NCBI GenBank assembly: GCA_016584495.1 | Contig: WAID01000004.1 | Span: forward strand, 1,488,001-1,552,000 | Source: Celoporthe dispersa | Taxonomy: Eukaryota > Ascomycota > Sordariomycetes > Diaporthales > Cryphonectriaceae | Length of the DNA: 64,000 nucleotides | Direction: 5' to 3' | In this document: piece by piece, positions 21,736-32,128 of the stretch | Numbering within the stretch: the stretch's first letter is position 1 | Layout of the letters: every line of letters begins with the position of its first letter | Translations under genes and position numbers: made by a program | Notes under the pieces: model-generated | Seen by the model: the letters and a program-made list of their open reading frames with translations, nothing else | Databases searched by the model: none | Told to the model about the DNA's origin: nothing

Positions 21736-22462
21736 ATGGCTGCTGCTTCCATCACCGACTCTCCTGCCCAGCTCGACCGCGACTTCCGCAGCGCCAACCA
21801 GGAGTGGAAGCGTGAGAAGGACGCCAACGTGAAGTGGTCGTACGGCGCAACAAATGAATTATTGCGGCTGCCGCTACCGTCACTTGACGCGGAAGAGGAC
21901 CCGAGCTCCAAGAATCGGCCCCTTGGCAAGCCCAGCGACCAGTAAGTCCCCCGCCTGTGCTCCGGAATCCCTAACTCCCGTGATTGGAACGAAGCGTCCT
22001 GACTCGAGCCACTGCAGCTGGGGTACGTTGTACAAGGCCAAGGGAAATGTCAACAAGTACGCTCGCACATCCGGTCGGTTAAGGGAGTTCGGGAAGAAGC
22101 ACGTCCACTCCAAGGTGTCTGCTCAAGAGGAGATCGAAGAGGCGGTCGGCGGGTCTCGTTCCATCCTCGACTATCTCCCCGCCAGCCCGCAGCAGCAGAG
22201 GCCAAACCCCATGGACCAGGTCCTATACAGCTTCGACCGTGCCGACTCGCCCGGCCGGCCGCTGACGCTTGAGATATTCGTCAAGACGACGGGCCGCGAG
22301 ACCGAGAAGTTCGTGGAGAAGGAGTACGAGGTCATCGATACCAACGGTGACGCCCTCAGAGGCCGCAAGGCACGCCGCAACCTGCGTCAGGGCACGGCGG
22401 CCGATGCGAAGTTGGCGGGCGGTGAGGTCGAGATCGACGAGGACGGGTTCGAGCTGGTCTGA
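21736..22462 (+). CDS. conserved-looking fungal protein of unknown function
   Basis: Two exons, 21736-21941 and 22018-22462, joined across a 76-nt intron (gtaagt...tgcag) with exact phase, giving 216 residues. The start MAAASITDSPAQLDRDFR has a good fungal context after a CT-rich leader. The protein is charged, with segments RSANQEWKREKDANVKWSYG, WGTLYKAKGNVNKYARTSGR and LTLEIFVKTTGRETEKFVEK. It ends in an acidic DEDGFELV. There is no signal peptide or transmembrane segment. The intron placement and dense coding character support a real gene, but I do not recognise the family. The region around LEIFVKTTGR resembles beta structure. Confidence 0.65.
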
Positions 22463-24063
22463 GGTGCCGGGTCGCAGACGAACAAGACCGACGCGGCCGA
22501 GAAACAAGCGCTGTCTCCATGCGGGGCGGGCGGGTGCTTTGTGGCTGATTTGTCCGTCTTCCACCGTTCTCTTGAAGAACCCTCTGCTTCTCCTAGCTCT
22601 TTTCGCCTTTTGCCCTCATCTGCCTCTTTTTGTATATTCCGACCTTTTATAATACGTCTTCGATGTTTGTCGCTTCTGTATCTTCGGCTGTTTGGTCGAT
22701 GGGAGTTTGGGGGAACAAGGGATGGTCGGGAGCATTTGTCCTGTCGAAGAAATCCAGAGACACCGGTGTTTGGGTGATGGGGAGACGATTGCATGTTGAG
22801 GAGACGGCCGAGAGATCCTGCTCAGCCCTTGATGATCCTAACTTACATGCATGATCCACTCACCCTAGTGAGGAGTGTTTGAGCTGTCTGGGGCAGCGTT
22901 CTTCATTAGTATGGAGGCATGCACAGTTGATTACCTTCTTGCCACTGCGACAGCATTCGATCGTCGAGTGGCCAACCTTTTGAGCACTCATAATGTAGAC
23001 CTGGATGCTTTTTGAGACATGATCAGATAGCACATATAGTCAGCGGCTCAGTACAATCAAAGCGCATTGTCGCTGGTTGTGAATGCGTGTCTCTCTTTTC
23101 TCTCCTGTGAGGTGGTGAGGAGACAAAAGCTAGGCACGATTTTGTGGGAGGAGGATCGGCTCCAGATTGAGTTGCATCTGCTGTGTGGCTTGCACGTGCT
23201 AAGCCCCTGTCCTCTTGTATTCCCCCCCTGAAAGAAGACTGGCCTCCTCCCCCTAAACACAGGACATTCCCTTTCCACATACACACGATTGCCAAGATTG
23301 ACCTACTGTGTATGCCTACCATCAGCATGATTCCCTTCTACCACACACTGAACCTTTCCTTCTTCTCCGGTTTTTTTTTTCCTTCTTTTCTTCTTTCTCT
23401 CTCTTCCTTCTTTTTTATCTCGAGCGGCAGCCAAAGTGGACATCGTAGCAGGAGGCACTGGCTGACTTGGCCCTGGCAGGAAGGGCAGTGCAGTGCAACC
23501 TCGCCGCCCTATTGGCCTGTCCCCAAACCCCTGTCATTCTGATCTCACAATGTATACAAGTTGACTCAACCGGCATGTGCCAACAACTGCGCCGCGCTGT
23601 AGACCTGCTTGTATAGACAGTTATACCAATTAGTATTTTCTTTTGTTAGGCTATACACGAAGAACTCCAAGGAGGATGGCTAGGCGGAAAAATACGTATA
23701 AGTAAGTGAGGTGAGGTCTTATGAGATGGTTGCCCCCTTTTAAGCACCCTTCTTTCCCTATTGCATTCAGTCTATGGAGAGAGATATAAACCCTTACGTC
23801 TCTCTGTTTTGTGGTAATCGCTTTGCATGGCATAGACATTATACCACTATATTCTACTACATTAGTATAAATTCTCGTGTTGTTTCGCAATTGTTTTTTT
23901 TTTCTTTTGCAGTATCATCAGCTGATCAGCTACCGTTTTCTCGCCATTGTCTCGATACAAACTCATTCCAAAAGAAGCCAGAGACCACGTCCTGCAACAA
24001 TCGCCTCTTTACAGGAATAAACCTCACACATTCAAGTGCCCGCAGGGGAACAGCAAAATCACC
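22463..24063. other. intergenic, 1.6 kb
   Basis: No gene is seen. T/C-rich tracts lie at 23370-23420 and 23890-23910. The segment just before 24064 is probably the leader of the RNA end-processing gene; its frame is open upstream to 23947 but lacks an ATG. Confidence 0.45.
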
Positions 24064-27000
24064 ATGGCGGGCCCGGAGCAGACAATGGCGACAGCGGTGG
24101 CCACCAGCTCCCACGATACCGCCCTGTGTATCATACCCCCAAGAGACCTGTGGCCCAGAATCGACCGCCTGAGGTCTCGTTACGACAAGGCCTACGGCAA
24201 GTGGCCACCGCACGTCAATATTATCTACCCCTTTGTCCAGATCGACGCCCTTCCCAGGGCGGCAGAGCTGGTCCGGTCCGCCGTGCAGGGCCAGGCGCCC
24301 GTTCGAGTACAGCTCGGTGCGGCAGATGTGTTCCGGCACCGGCACGACAATACTATCTTCCTGTACGACGACGACGAGGAACGGCAGAAAAATCTCACGG
24401 GCCTGCGCCAGGCTGTGTTTTCGGCTCTGGGGCGGCAGCAGAAGGATGCTGGCGGCTACCGCATGCACATGAGCGTTGGACAGAGCAAGGATGTCGACGA
24501 GTCGTGGCACCACTTCCTCCTCGAAAAGGCAAGACTGCTTCCTCGGGTCGAGTGGGAGCTTGACGAGGTCCACCTCCTCGTGAGGGAACAGGTCAAGGTG
24601 GGAGATGCGCTGTCGGCGCAGATGAAGATGTGGGCGACGATCTCTTTGAGGGATGGTAGCATCAACCAGCCCGCCGCGCCGCAGGCATTCGGCGATGAGA
24701 CAATGTCATCCACAGCGCCAGAGACTCCGTACACTTATGACGGAGGACAGGCGTGGAAGAAGGCCTCGGCGGACAGGCCTCTCCCCGAGGCAGAGAAGGC
24801 TGATGCTTCTTCTACCTTGGCTGTGGCGACATACAACGTGCTGGCCGAGTTCCAGTACCCGCCCTCGCGGAAGCGGTACCCGCTGCTCATCGAAAACATC
24901 CTCTCGAAGAAGGCCAAGGCCGATGTTCTGGCCCTGCAGGAAGTCACTGACGATTTCCTGTCCTACCTGCTGGCAAGCCAAGATATCCGAGAAGCCTTCC
25001 CCTTCTGCAGCCACGGCCCTCCAGACCAAGAAGACGTCGAGCCGCTTCCGAGCCACAACAACATTGTATTGCTCAGCAGGCACGCCTTTGACTGGGATAA
25101 CGTACCGTTTAACAGGGAGCACAAGAACGCGCTTGTTGCCAAGTTCCGGTGCCTTGGGCGGTGGGATGATGCCGGCTTCACACCTCTGATACTAGCCACC
25201 GTCCATCTTACGCACGGCCTGAAAGATGGGTCTATTGCCGCTAAGAAGTCGGAGCTCGACAAAATTCTAAAGTACCTGGCACAGCACTACCCAGAACACC
25301 CAACCATTTTGGCGGGCGACTTCAACACCCCCTCATCAGCCTATACGATCAGCCAGGCCCTTGAGAAGAATGTCGTCTCCGCACAAGCCGTCACACACCT
25401 TCGCAATCTCGATGCTACTACTGTGCAGGACGGATTCGTCGACACCTGGACGGTTTTCCGGCTAGAGAAGGGGGCGGGACCAGACGAGCATGTTGTCGAG
25501 CCTGCCTTTGAGGGTGAGCAGGGTGCTACTTATGACCCGACCGTCAATGCGTTGGCCACAGAGATTGTGGGCAGTGGGTTTGGCATGCGACCTCAGCGGA
25601 TAGACAGGGTGCTGGTCAAGGGGGACGACTTCTTACACGTCCTGCACTTTAATAGGTTTGGCGATATCACGACGGACGCTGGTGGGGAGGACGTCTCCAA
25701 GGTCTTGTACGCTAGTGACCACTGGGGCATCCGGACTGTCCTGAGGCTTGGGTTCGAGACGGAGAGCGCACGGTCAACGACTCCTCATATTGTGCCTGTC
25801 CAACCGAGAACGGCGAAGGGTGCCCTGGCAGACTCGACAGCTCTGGCAAGGGCCTTGCGAGATGGCGGCGCTATTCCTTCCGATGAGGACATCAAGATTC
25901 GGGCCGCCGCGTTCCAACTGCTGAAGGATGTCATCCTCGACACCTCGTCTCCAGAACCGGCGCAGTCAGGCACGCCCCTCATAGTTGTGCCCGTGGGATC
26001 ATATGGCTTGGGCGTCTGGACGCCGTCCTCTGATATCGACTGCCTGTGCATCGGGCCCTTCAGCGCCCCTACTTTCTTCTCCCTCGCGACGGAGCGACTG
26101 CGGAAGGCTGCTGACAGAGGCGTCAAGATCATACGCCGCGTCAAGGCAAACACGGGCACGATGCTGGAGCTAGATCTGCAGGGTGTCAGATTTGACCTTC
26201 AGTACGCGTCTGCCCATGCGGTTGCAGAGCTCTGGCCTGCCGTCCTCGGGTTCCCAGCCTCGCATGCCGTCTGGCGTCTCTCGAGCAGCACGCTGTCGAA
26301 ACTGAAAGCTATCCGCGATCTCGACTATGTCCGGCATTCCGTTCCGGACATGACCAAGTTCGCCTGTGCGCATCGCCTGATCAAGACGTGGGCCAAGAAC
26401 CGCGGTATCTACACGGCAAAGTTTGGGTACCTGGGCGGAATCCAGATAACGATTCTCTTGGCGAGAGTGTACAAACTTCTGGCGCGCGATGCAGCTCTGC
26501 TGTCCGCTGCTGACGTGCTGGCAACGTTCTTCCATTACTATACCCACTTCGACTGGGAGCAGAACCTGGCATTTGACCCCTTCTTCCACAAGACGTTAAG
26601 CTACAGGAGAACCGACCGTGAGCCTCTGGCCATCCTGGGATACTTCCCGCCCGCACTCAATACGAGCCTGGCTGCGTCGACTCCATCGGTCCGAACCATC
26701 GCAGCCGAGTTCAGGCGGGCAGACGGCCTGCTCTCCGAGGAGAGCATGCGCATGACCTGGCCCAGGTTTGTTGACTCCGACGGGACCTCTGATTTCTTGC
26801 GGGGTTTCAAGAGCTATGTCAAGATTGACGTGCAGTTCTGGGGAGGGTCCCTCACCAAGGGCCGGGGGTTTGTTGGCTGGGTGGAGTCTCGATGTGTCTC
26901 GCTCCTTGTGGACCTGAACAAACGCGCGCCAACGCTGCATGCAAGGTTCTGGCCAGCTCGCTGGACGGAGATGAGCGACGACACGTCTGTCCTCCATCGT

Positions 27001-27696
27001 GCTGCTGCTGCTGACGACGACTCTGGGGGCGATTACCAGGGCTGTTACCTCATAGGTCTGGACAAGCTGAGAGAAGATGACATGCCGACCGAGGACGAGA
27101 AGGTCATGTACGGCACGTTGCTCTCGGTCCTTGGTCGTTTCGCAGAGCAGATCCGTGGCGACACGAGACACTTTGATGCCCAGTCCTCGTGGGTGAGCGC
27201 CAGCGTCGTCAAGGCTGTCGAGGTCCAGTCGCTACAGGTCGATGGCCGCGAGTGGGGCGAATATGCCGTCGGGGATGATGACGAGTCTGACGGCGACGAC
27301 GGGGAGGACGCAGCAGCAGCACAGAATAATAGCCTCGGCGACGGGTATGAGGACCAGAACTACTCCGCAAAGAAGAAGAAGCCCGCCAAGCCTCTCGCCA
27401 ACCAGCCTCGCGCTGCAGTCGTGCCTAAGCCTGAAGGGGCGGGTAGGTTCCGCACTGCAGCCGACGTGCTGAACCGGCTGCGCTGGGACCCATCGCTGGA
27501 CAGCGCAGACTATGTTGTTGGCTATGAGGACCGGTTCCTGGGCGCCATGGAGAAGGCATTAGATGCGTGGAAGCTGGAGCAGACGCATGAGGAGTTCATC
27601 CCACAGCACAGGATCCTGTACTTCAAGCGGAAGAGCGACCAGGTCGTCGTGTGGGAGAGGAGGACGAGAAAGGATCTACTATTTGGGAGTGGATAG
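24064..27696 (+). CDS. four-module RNA end-processing protein (2H phosphoesterase + EEP nuclease + poly(A)-polymerase-like NTase + MJ1316)
   Basis: An intronless gene of 1210 residues starting at the ATG in context accATGg. Module 1 (about 20-200) is a 2H/LigT-like phosphoesterase with PPHVNIIYPF (H50) and YRMHMSVGQS (H135). Module 2 (about 250-565) is an exo/endonuclease/phosphatase domain with ATYNVL (N258), LQEV (E293), GDFN (D419, N421) and SDHW (D552, H553). Module 3 (about 620-945) is a polymerase-beta nucleotidyltransferase with GSYGLGVWTPSSDIDC (D657, D659), RFDLQ (D711), and a PAP-type central domain (FACAHRLIKTWAKNRGI). Module 4 (about 1130-1209) matches MJ1316/DUF504 (DYVVGYEDRF, FIPQHRILYFKR, VVWERRTRKDLLFGSG). 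In these families 2H enzymes open 2',3'-cyclic phosphates, EEP enzymes cut nucleic acid or remove phosphates, NTases extend 3' ends, and MJ1316 is predicted to recognise cyclic RNA ends. Together they suggest RNA 3'-end repair or tailing in one chain. An acidic linker precedes module 4. Confidence 0.88.
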   Translation: MAGPEQTMATAVATSSHDTALCIIPPRDLWPRIDRLRSRYDKAYGKWPPHVNIIYPFVQIDALPRAAELVRSAVQGQAPVRVQLGAADVFRHRHDNTIFLYDDDEERQKNLTGLRQAVFSALGRQQKDAGGYRMHMSVGQSKDVDESWHHFLLEKARLLPRVEWELDEVHLLVREQVKVGDALSAQMKMWATISLRDGSINQPAAPQAFGDETMSSTAPETPYTYDGGQAWKKASADRPLPEAEKADASSTLAVATYNVLAEFQYPPSRKRYPLLIENILSKKAKADVLALQEVTDDFLSYLLASQDIREAFPFCSHGPPDQEDVEPLPSHNNIVLLSRHAFDWDNVPFNREHKNALVAKFRCLGRWDDAGFTPLILATVHLTHGLKDGSIAAKKSELDKILKYLAQHYPEHPTILAGDFNTPSSAYTISQALEKNVVSAQAVTHLRNLDATTVQDGFVDTWTVFRLEKGAGPDEHVVEPAFEGEQGATYDPTVNALATEIVGSGFGMRPQRIDRVLVKGDDFLHVLHFNRFGDITTDAGGEDVSKVLYASDHWGIRTVLRLGFETESARSTTPHIVPVQPRTAKGALADSTALARALRDGGAIPSDEDIKIRAAAFQLLKDVILDTSSPEPAQSGTPLIVVPVGSYGLGVWTPSSDIDCLCIGPFSAPTFFSLATERLRKAADRGVKIIRRVKANTGTMLELDLQGVRFDLQYASAHAVAELWPAVLGFPASHAVWRLSSSTLSKLKAIRDLDYVRHSVPDMTKFACAHRLIKTWAKNRGIYTAKFGYLGGIQITILLARVYKLLARDAALLSAADVLATFFHYYTHFDWEQNLAFDPFFHKTLSYRRTDREPLAILGYFPPALNTSLAASTPSVRTIAAEFRRADGLLSEESMRMTWPRFVDSDGTSDFLRGFKSYVKIDVQFWGGSLTKGRGFVGWVESRCVSLLVDLNKRAPTLHARFWPARWTEMSDDTSVLHRAAAADDDSGGDYQGCYLIGLDKLREDDMPTEDEKVMYGTLLSVLGRFAEQIRGDTRHFDAQSSWVSASVVKAVEVQSLQVDGREWGEYAVGDDDESDGDDGEDAAAAQNNSLGDGYEDQNYSAKKKKPAKPLANQPRAAVVPKPEGAGRFRTAADVLNRLRWDPSLDSADYVVGYEDRFLGAMEKALDAWKLEQTHEEFIPQHRILYFKRKSDQVVVWERRTRKDLLFGSG

Positions 27697-28089
27697 CCCG
27701 TAGTGTGAGTGGAATTGGAACAGCCTAGCCGGGGGAGCAAGTAAGTGTCTCTTTGGGACAAGGAGGATGAGGAGAAAAAAAAATGCACACTCTGCTGGTC
27801 GACCAAACCCACACGACGTGGCCGCGCATCAGTGGTTGCATATCGTTGAGGCAACCCAATCATGTGGCTGTGCGTAGCCTATGCGGGATCCTTTTTTCCT
27901 TCTCTCCTCTCTGTCTACCTCTTTCCTTCCTTCCTATGAAGTGTGCTCTGTCTTGGAAACCACCCCCGACGATGTCTGCCCTGGGCAACAAAAAAGGAAA
28001 CAACGTTATTCGCGAACCTTCCCTCACGAGTTGAACTATAGCGCGTGCCACGGCAGGAGCAGCAGCAGCCAAAGCAGCAGGAGCAAGCC
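27697..28089. other. short intergenic region
   Basis: Lies between two plus-strand genes. An A-run at about 27776-27783 and a T/C-rich stretch at 27890-27935 are the only features. Confidence 0.45.
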
Positions 28090-30616
28090 ATGGCCCGCCA
28101 CCCAGTCGACAAATCAGGCAGCAGCAACCAGAGGACCGGACCGAACCAGCAGCTCTGCGAGCGATGTCGGCCCTGGGACGACCTGGTCTCCATCTCGTCC
28201 GGGAATAACCCACTGAGGCTGGGCTACCCAATCGCCGGCTCAGTGGACTCGACGCTGCAGTCGATGCTGAGCAATACCCACTGCCTCATCTGCCAGGCGC
28301 TGAGCAAGGCGGTCCAGACCAGACTCGCTCACGAGCAGCGCATAGACCCGAGCCTCAATGTGCAGGACGCCATCGTCCTCAACTATGGCCCCTACTTCCT
28401 GCACTCGGGCTGTCATGAGCAGGCCTCGCCTGACAATGGCTCGGGGGGCAGCTGGATGGTCGACTGGTCCGACCCGACCTGCACGAGGCTGCGTCTCATC
28501 ATCAAGCTGGACATCTTTTGCTCGAGGGGGGACGACATGCTCACGCCCTTGTACATGACCCCGCAGTTTTGCCTGAGACATGCGAGGTCCAAACCTACAA
28601 TGCTGATAGGCGTTGACCCTTGGGAGGTGCCATATTTCGACACCTCCCTGCTGAGGACCTGGATTAATACCTGTGATGGTATTCATGGCCATGAGAAGAT
28701 TATCCAGGATGCTGGTACTGGTGAGATGAGAGGACCCCCCCCCCCGCCTTCCCTTCTCTTTTACACGCAACAGGAAAGAGACAGGCTTTGCTGATAGGAA
28801 CGTGCACACAAAAAAAGGACCACTACCTTCAGACTTTAGGGTCATCGACGTGGAGCGCATGAAGGTGACGAGACCCGTCGAACCCCGTGGCTTCGTCGCC
28901 CTCAGCTACATGTGGCAGATGCCAAACTACGGCAGCGGCGTTGACGCCGACGACCAGCTGACCAGAGTCAACCGGACACGTCTGGAGGCTGAAGGTGGGC
29001 TGGGCAGCGTCCACCTACCGCCAGTCATCGCAGACGCCATCGCTCTCTGCCGCAGCCTCGGTGAGCGCTACCTGTGGGTCGACCGCCTCTGCATCGTCCA
29101 GGACGACGCCGAGTCCAAGCACGGCCAGATCACCGCCATGGACGCCATCTACAGCACCGCCAACTTCACCATCATGGCGGCGCTGGACTCGCACGACGGC
29201 AGCGCAGGGCTTCCCGGCTGTCCTGGCCGGCCGAGAGTATCGTCAGTAGTGCTACCGCCGCGCGCCTGCGAGGGAGCCGGCGTGGGATCCTGCCTGTGGG
29301 CTTGCGCAAGGTTGTGGACGTCTGCGAGTGGAACAAGCGAGGCTGGACGTTCCAGGAGCGCCTCCTCTCGCGGCGCAGGCTGTTCATCACCGAGTCCCAG
29401 GTCATCTTTCAGTGCTCGTCCGGCACGGCGTACGAGGAGCTGTCGTATCTGCCTCGCAACCGCGACGCCATCATCCTCGGCGACGTCCAGGGTCTCTATC
29501 CGGTAGAGAAGCAGACCGCCGATGTCAGGGAGAACATGGAGAAACGCCGCCAGCACCGCCTCCAGATGCCTGGGTTCGAGGACCTCTACAGCCACGACAG
29601 CCGCGCCGTGGTCGACGGCTGGTCCATCAACCGGTACGAGATCGGCGGGCCCACTGATCTCCAGACCTACTTTGAGAGCATTGGGGACTACACGGCACGA
29701 CAGCTGACTTTTGCCTCCGACATCCTGAACGCCTTCACGGGAGTGGCGAACGCCTTTGGCCGGGATCTTTGCAGTCGTATGCTCTTTGGCCTCCCGGAGC
29801 GGCACCTGGTCCATTCCCTGATGTGGAGCCGTGCCCGTGGCACCAACAGGCCACAAGCAGCAGACGACTACAGCAAGGGGGCGGCAGCAGTCGGCATACC
29901 ATCCTACATCCCCAGCTGGAGCTGGGCCTCGGCGGGCCACCCGACAGACTACAACTGGGCCGACGACAGGCACTACTCCTTCAAGCTGAACTTCGTCGTG
30001 CCCCTGGTCTATCTGTACGTCCACGACCCACCCGAGTCCGGCGGCAACGGCGGACTGCGCATTCTAGACCAGGACGAGCGCTCGTGGAGCGAAGGAGACG
30101 ACTGGGCCTCGACAGACACCTGGAGCGATTGTCCCCACACCCCAGCCCAGAAGCTTGCCCACCGCGCCCTCGACCCCGCGGCGTGCGCCGCCGCGATGCG
30201 GTTCCTCCCCGGCGGCGCGCTGGTGTTCAACACGACGACGGCCGACCTGTGGGTCGAGCAGGAGGCGAAAGGAAAAAGGCACCGCCAAGATGGGCAGGAT
30301 CGTTGCACCGGCGACGGGGGAGATGGTGGGATACCTGAGCGGTGCCAGCGCCGGGTGGATCGCCTCGCAGCACAACCCGGCAGCACGGCGCACGGCGTTC
30401 AAGTTCGTGGTGCTGAGCGCGGGGGTGTCCAATGGTCGGCCATGGTCGGGCAAGTCGTCGTCGTCGCGGTCGCAGTCGGTGCGGCTGCTTCATGTCATGC
30501 TGGTTGAGCCCGTTCCCAGTGAGCCGCTTGCCATGCGCAGGGTCGAGGTGGGATATGTCTATGCTGAGATGTGGCGAACTTGTACGCCGAGGTGGGAGAC
30601 GGTTGTTTTGTGTTGA
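28090..30616 (+). CDS. HET-domain (heterokaryon incompatibility) protein, two frame breaks
   Basis: The ATG at 28090 begins MARHPVDKSG. Exon 1 runs to 28720, the intron is 28721-28832 (gtgaga...ttcag), and exon 2 continues to 30616, about 804 residues. The HET domain reads GFVALSYMW, LPPVIADAIALCRSLGERYL, WVDRLCIVQDD and AIYSTANFTIMAA, then ERLLSRRRLFITESQVIFQC. Two frame changes are needed: one base missing between about 29200 and 29240, and one extra A in the A5 run at 30273-30277. After the second, TAKMGRIVAPATGEMVGYLS resumes. HET proteins trigger cell death when genetically different hyphae fuse. This one has no visible NACHT, ankyrin or other partner module; the C-terminal half is unrecognised. 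HET genes are often pseudogenised, but both breaks fit the sequence-error pattern seen elsewhere in the window. Confidence 0.75.
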
Positions 30617-31534
30617 TAGGCATTGGGTGTCCTTTTTCTTCTTCTTTTCCTTTTCCTTTTTTTGTCTAAAAAGTAATCATGAATATTATAAGGCCTGTCT
30701 CTTTGTTTTTTTTATTTTTTATTCTCTTTCTCAGCGAACTCATTTCGTAGCTTGCTCACGCCTACATCTATCGTCCCCTCGCGCATGATGAGCATACGTG
30801 GCCCGGCAAAGGTTGCCGTATGTGGGTCGGTGCACTTCACTCTCACTGACCAGAGAATACATATCATGGGAAGCAAACATAGTTGCAGACGACGGACCAC
30901 GACCAACACTGCATTATGCTCACAATATGCATGCCCAAGAAACAACAGCTTTGCGCTATTCACGATCTAGACAATTCCTTCGATCCTGCTGCGCTCTCTC
31001 TCTCTCTCTCTCTGTCTCTCTGCGTGTCTCTGTTCCTCTTCCCTCCCTCTCTCTTGAACCCAGGCCAGCTCTCAGTCAATCAGTCCCATACGTCAACAGC
31101 CTGCCCCCCCCTAATGACAATCTAATACTACACACAACACAAAAACAAAACACAGAAAAAGTACATAAGATGGTATCCTTTTTTCAAAAAAAGAAGAACC
31201 TCGCAGGTGTGAGGGAAACGCCCATAGAAATTTGCTCCAAAAAAAGAAAAGAAAAGAAAAAAAGCCAGCCCTGGATGGTGGGAAAGAGTTTCATCCTCAT
31301 CAACACATTTCATGAAAAAAAAGAACAAAAACCAAGAGGGAGGGGAGGAAAAGAGCAAAGAGCGCCGCTCGGGTGAGACCGAGAAGTCCCTTGTTTCTCT
31401 TTTGGTGCAGTGCCGTGCCGTGCCGTGCCGATACGATGCCATAAAACTTGGAGCCCACAACGCCTAAATGTTGAAATGCAATAAGGGAGGTCCCTGGAGG
31501 GTGATGAAGAAGAACAACTCTTGTTTCACTTCTT
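30617..31534. other. convergent intergenic region with low-complexity tracts
   Basis: Separates the 3' ends of the HET gene (+) and the OSTalpha/TMEM184 gene (-). It contains T-rich tracts, a CT microsatellite (30994-31020), A-rich tracts (31190-31320) and four copies of the pentamer tgccg at about 31411-31430. No gene is seen. Confidence 0.5.
30994..31020. repeat. CT microsatellite
   Basis: Uninterrupted CT dinucleotides, broken once by a G near the end, in the convergent intergenic region. Confidence 0.8.
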
Positions 31535-32091
31535 TTATATCATGGGCCCGTCTGGGTGCTGGTGGGGGTTCGGACCCCACAGCGCCGCGCCTATCGTTGC
31601 CTGCGCCGTATTGCGAGCCTGTGAATCGTTTCGCTGAGAGCCGCTTCCCTCCTCGTCTGCATAGTGTGTTGCTGCTGCTGTATTGGTCCCTTGTCTCGGT
31701 GGGCTGGGGCTCTCATAATATTCGTCCGTCGATATGGCGTGGCTCTGCCCTGTATATTGTCTCTGCTGGGCACGGCCTCGCTGCTCACCATCGTCGTCGC
31801 TGCTTCTGCTGCTGTTGCTCATCGACTGCGGCTCATAAGACATGGGTGGTGGCTGGTGAACCTGCCGCGCCGCCCCTGGGTATCCTAGATCGGACTCGTA
31901 AGGTTGACCGTCCTGATCGTACTCGTGGGAGGGAGAAAGTGCCCTACTGGACGGGTTTGCCTGAGCGTGGGCGATCAGGCCTGCCCCCTCTTCGTTGCCC
32001 CCGTTCGCTCGACCGCTGTGGTGATTCATCGCGTACGTGCTTTGCCCTAGGTCGACAGTCAGTCTTTGCTTGCCCTGCGCAGAGGCTGGAT

Positions 32092-32128
<37 letters not shown>

